Positions 63,048 to 64,000 of a DNA stretch of 64,000 nucleotides are shown here, piece after piece. Source of the stretch: Microcoleus vaginatus_C (lineage in GTDB: Bacteria > Cyanobacteriota > Cyanobacteriia > Cyanobacteriales > Microcoleaceae); assembly GCA_040004035.1 (NCBI GenBank), contig JAMPLN010000008.1; one strand, given 5' to 3'. A program made the translations under genes and the position numbers. Position 1 is the first letter of the stretch, and each line of letters starts with the position of its first letter. Below the pieces are notes generated by a model that was not told the DNA's origin, did not search any database, and saw only the letters and a program-made list of their open reading frames with translations.

Positions 63048-64000
63048 TTAATTCAGTTGAGTCGAGCAATTTTTTTGCGGTTTGGGCAGCACAACTGTAA
63101 ACACGCTGCCTTGACCGACATTGCTGCTAATAGCAATCTCACCGTTAAAAGGTTTTAAAAGTTCAATACAAGTATAAAGTCCTAGGCCAGTGCCTGTCGG
63201 TTCCCCTTCGGTTTTTTCCTCGCCTTTAGGCGGCTTGGATGTGTAAAAAGGGTCAAAAAGTTTTGGCAAATCTTCAGATGATATGCCGCATCCCGTATCT
63301 GCAATATCCATGTATATGTTCGAGTCGTCTTGCCGAGTCACGATAGTTATTTCTCTGCTTTTCTTTTCCCACATAGCATCCATTGCATTATTAATTAAAT
63401 TATAAAATACTTGAGAAATATAGGAATAAATTAAGGGAATACTAGCAATTTCTTCGTCATAAAAGTATTTTTTTCTAATCTTATTTTTAAAATACAGGTT
63501 GCCTTCCAATAGCTGAATTTCTCGCTGCACTAAATCATTGATATTCACCGGGTGCAAATCTTGCTTTTGCTCGTTTCGGCTTTTCATCATCAGAGTATCC
63601 ATGATCTGATTGATTTTTGTGACAGCTTGAAAAATATACTTAGTATAATTAAACAGAGAGTCTTCTTGAATTTGTGTGGCTTTTGTTTCAATCAAATCGA
63701 CGCTAGTCTGGATCACTTGCAGGGGACTTTTGAGGTTGTGAACCATGCCCTGAGTCAAACGTCCGATGATGGCTGTTTTTTCCTGGTTTATTAATTGCTT
63801 GGTTTTTTGTTCAACAAGTCTTTCCAGGTTTTGGTTGAGGTGGGCAAGTTCGAGGTTTTTTTCTTCGAGTTTTTTTTGCAAGCTGCGGATTGTCAAGTGG
63901 GTTTGAATCCGGCTCAAAACTTCTTCGTGCTGGAAAGGCTTAGTGATGTAGTCAACTGCTCCTGTCTGAAAGCCTTTTACTTTATCAGGCGTATCGGAAA
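63048..64000 (-). CDS. REC-histidine kinase, N-terminus cut by window edge
   Basis: The reading frame is open to the right border. The first visible residues, SDTPDKVKGFQTGAVDYITK and PFQHEEVLSRIQTHL, are the end of a receiver domain of the same type as the other REC-first proteins here. A coiled coil follows, then the His box in GRLTQGMVHNLKSPLQVIQ, a variant with HNLKSP where most have HEINNP. The ATPase has DTGCGIS and GTGLGLY. About 317 residues are visible. The start within the window (TTG at 63917) is not real, because the domain continues upstream. Part of the same run of receiver-first kinases. Confidence 0.9.
   Translation of the reverse strand, partial: SDTPDKVKGFQTGAVDYITKPFQHEEVLSRIQTHLTIRSLQKKLEEKNLELAHLNQNLERLVEQKTKQLINQEKTAIIGRLTQGMVHNLKSPLQVIQTSVDLIETKATQIQEDSLFNYTKYIFQAVTKINQIMDTLMMKSRNEQKQDLHPVNINDLVQREIQLLEGNLYFKNKIRKKYFYDEEIASIPLIYSYISQVFYNLINNAMDAMWEKKSREITIVTRQDDSNIYMDIADTGCGISSEDLPKLFDPFYTSKPPKGEEKTEGEPTGTGLGLYTCIELLKPFNGEIAISSNVGQGSVFTVVLPKPQKNCSTQLN

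Overview
This window comes from a cyanobacterium, most likely a filamentous Oscillatoriales such as Microcoleus or Oscillatoria. The evidence is plastid-type genes (ycf35, ycf46), a solanesyl-diphosphate synthase, many HIP1-type GCGATCGC sites, heptamer short tandem repeats between genes, and very large multi-PAS kinases. The genus is inferred and was not tested.

Layout. 1-8.3 kb is housekeeping and small accessory genes: a partial ubiX, an RNase R/II-family protein that appears to have lost its catalytic residues, a proline-rich protein, clpP, a three-gene PemK/MazF-DUF433 module, and a membrane acyltransferase. 8.4-25 kb is a minus-strand signalling block. A Ser/Thr-His multikinase is followed by a REC-adenylate cyclase (class IIIb type), and a hybrid kinase overlaps a REC-GAF-PAS-adenylate cyclase (class IIIa type). 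A HAD phosphatase and an alpha/beta hydrolase lie between these pairs. 25.7-27.3 kb holds a hypothetical gene divergent from a histone-deacetylase-family gene. 27.4-37.4 kb is a plus-strand polysaccharide cluster: two GT2, three GT4 and three left-handed beta-helix acetyltransferases, plus two broken glycosyltransferases (a decayed GT2 duplicate, and a GT4 with an amber codon and a frameshift). 37.5-42 kb is a RHH-ycf46-ycf35 group, a conserved hypothetical gene and sds. 42-43.9 kb has a 39-residue membrane peptide with a strong terminator, a doubtful ORF and the remnant of a histidine kinase. 43.9-64 kb is a second signalling block: CBS-kinase, REC, three REC-first kinases, a stand-alone REC and a REC-GAF-diguanylate cyclase on plus, then a 1673-residue REC-8xPAS-GAF kinase and a partial REC kinase on minus.

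How it fits together. Most signalling proteins here begin with a receiver domain, so they can take phosphate as well as give it. The outputs visible in the window are cAMP (two cyclases) and c-di-GMP (one), and each cyclase has its own receiver. The two cAMP enzymes each follow a kinase in an apparent operon. No CRISPR array, rRNA or convincing tRNA was seen. I found no single new defence-type system. The strongest unusual items are the probably inactive RNase R/II protein, the kinase-cyclase pairs, an unnamed domain shared at the C-termini of three hybrid kinases, a DXCF-like GAF domain, a 107-bp miniature inverted-repeat element with target-site duplication, and the gene decay in the sugar cluster.
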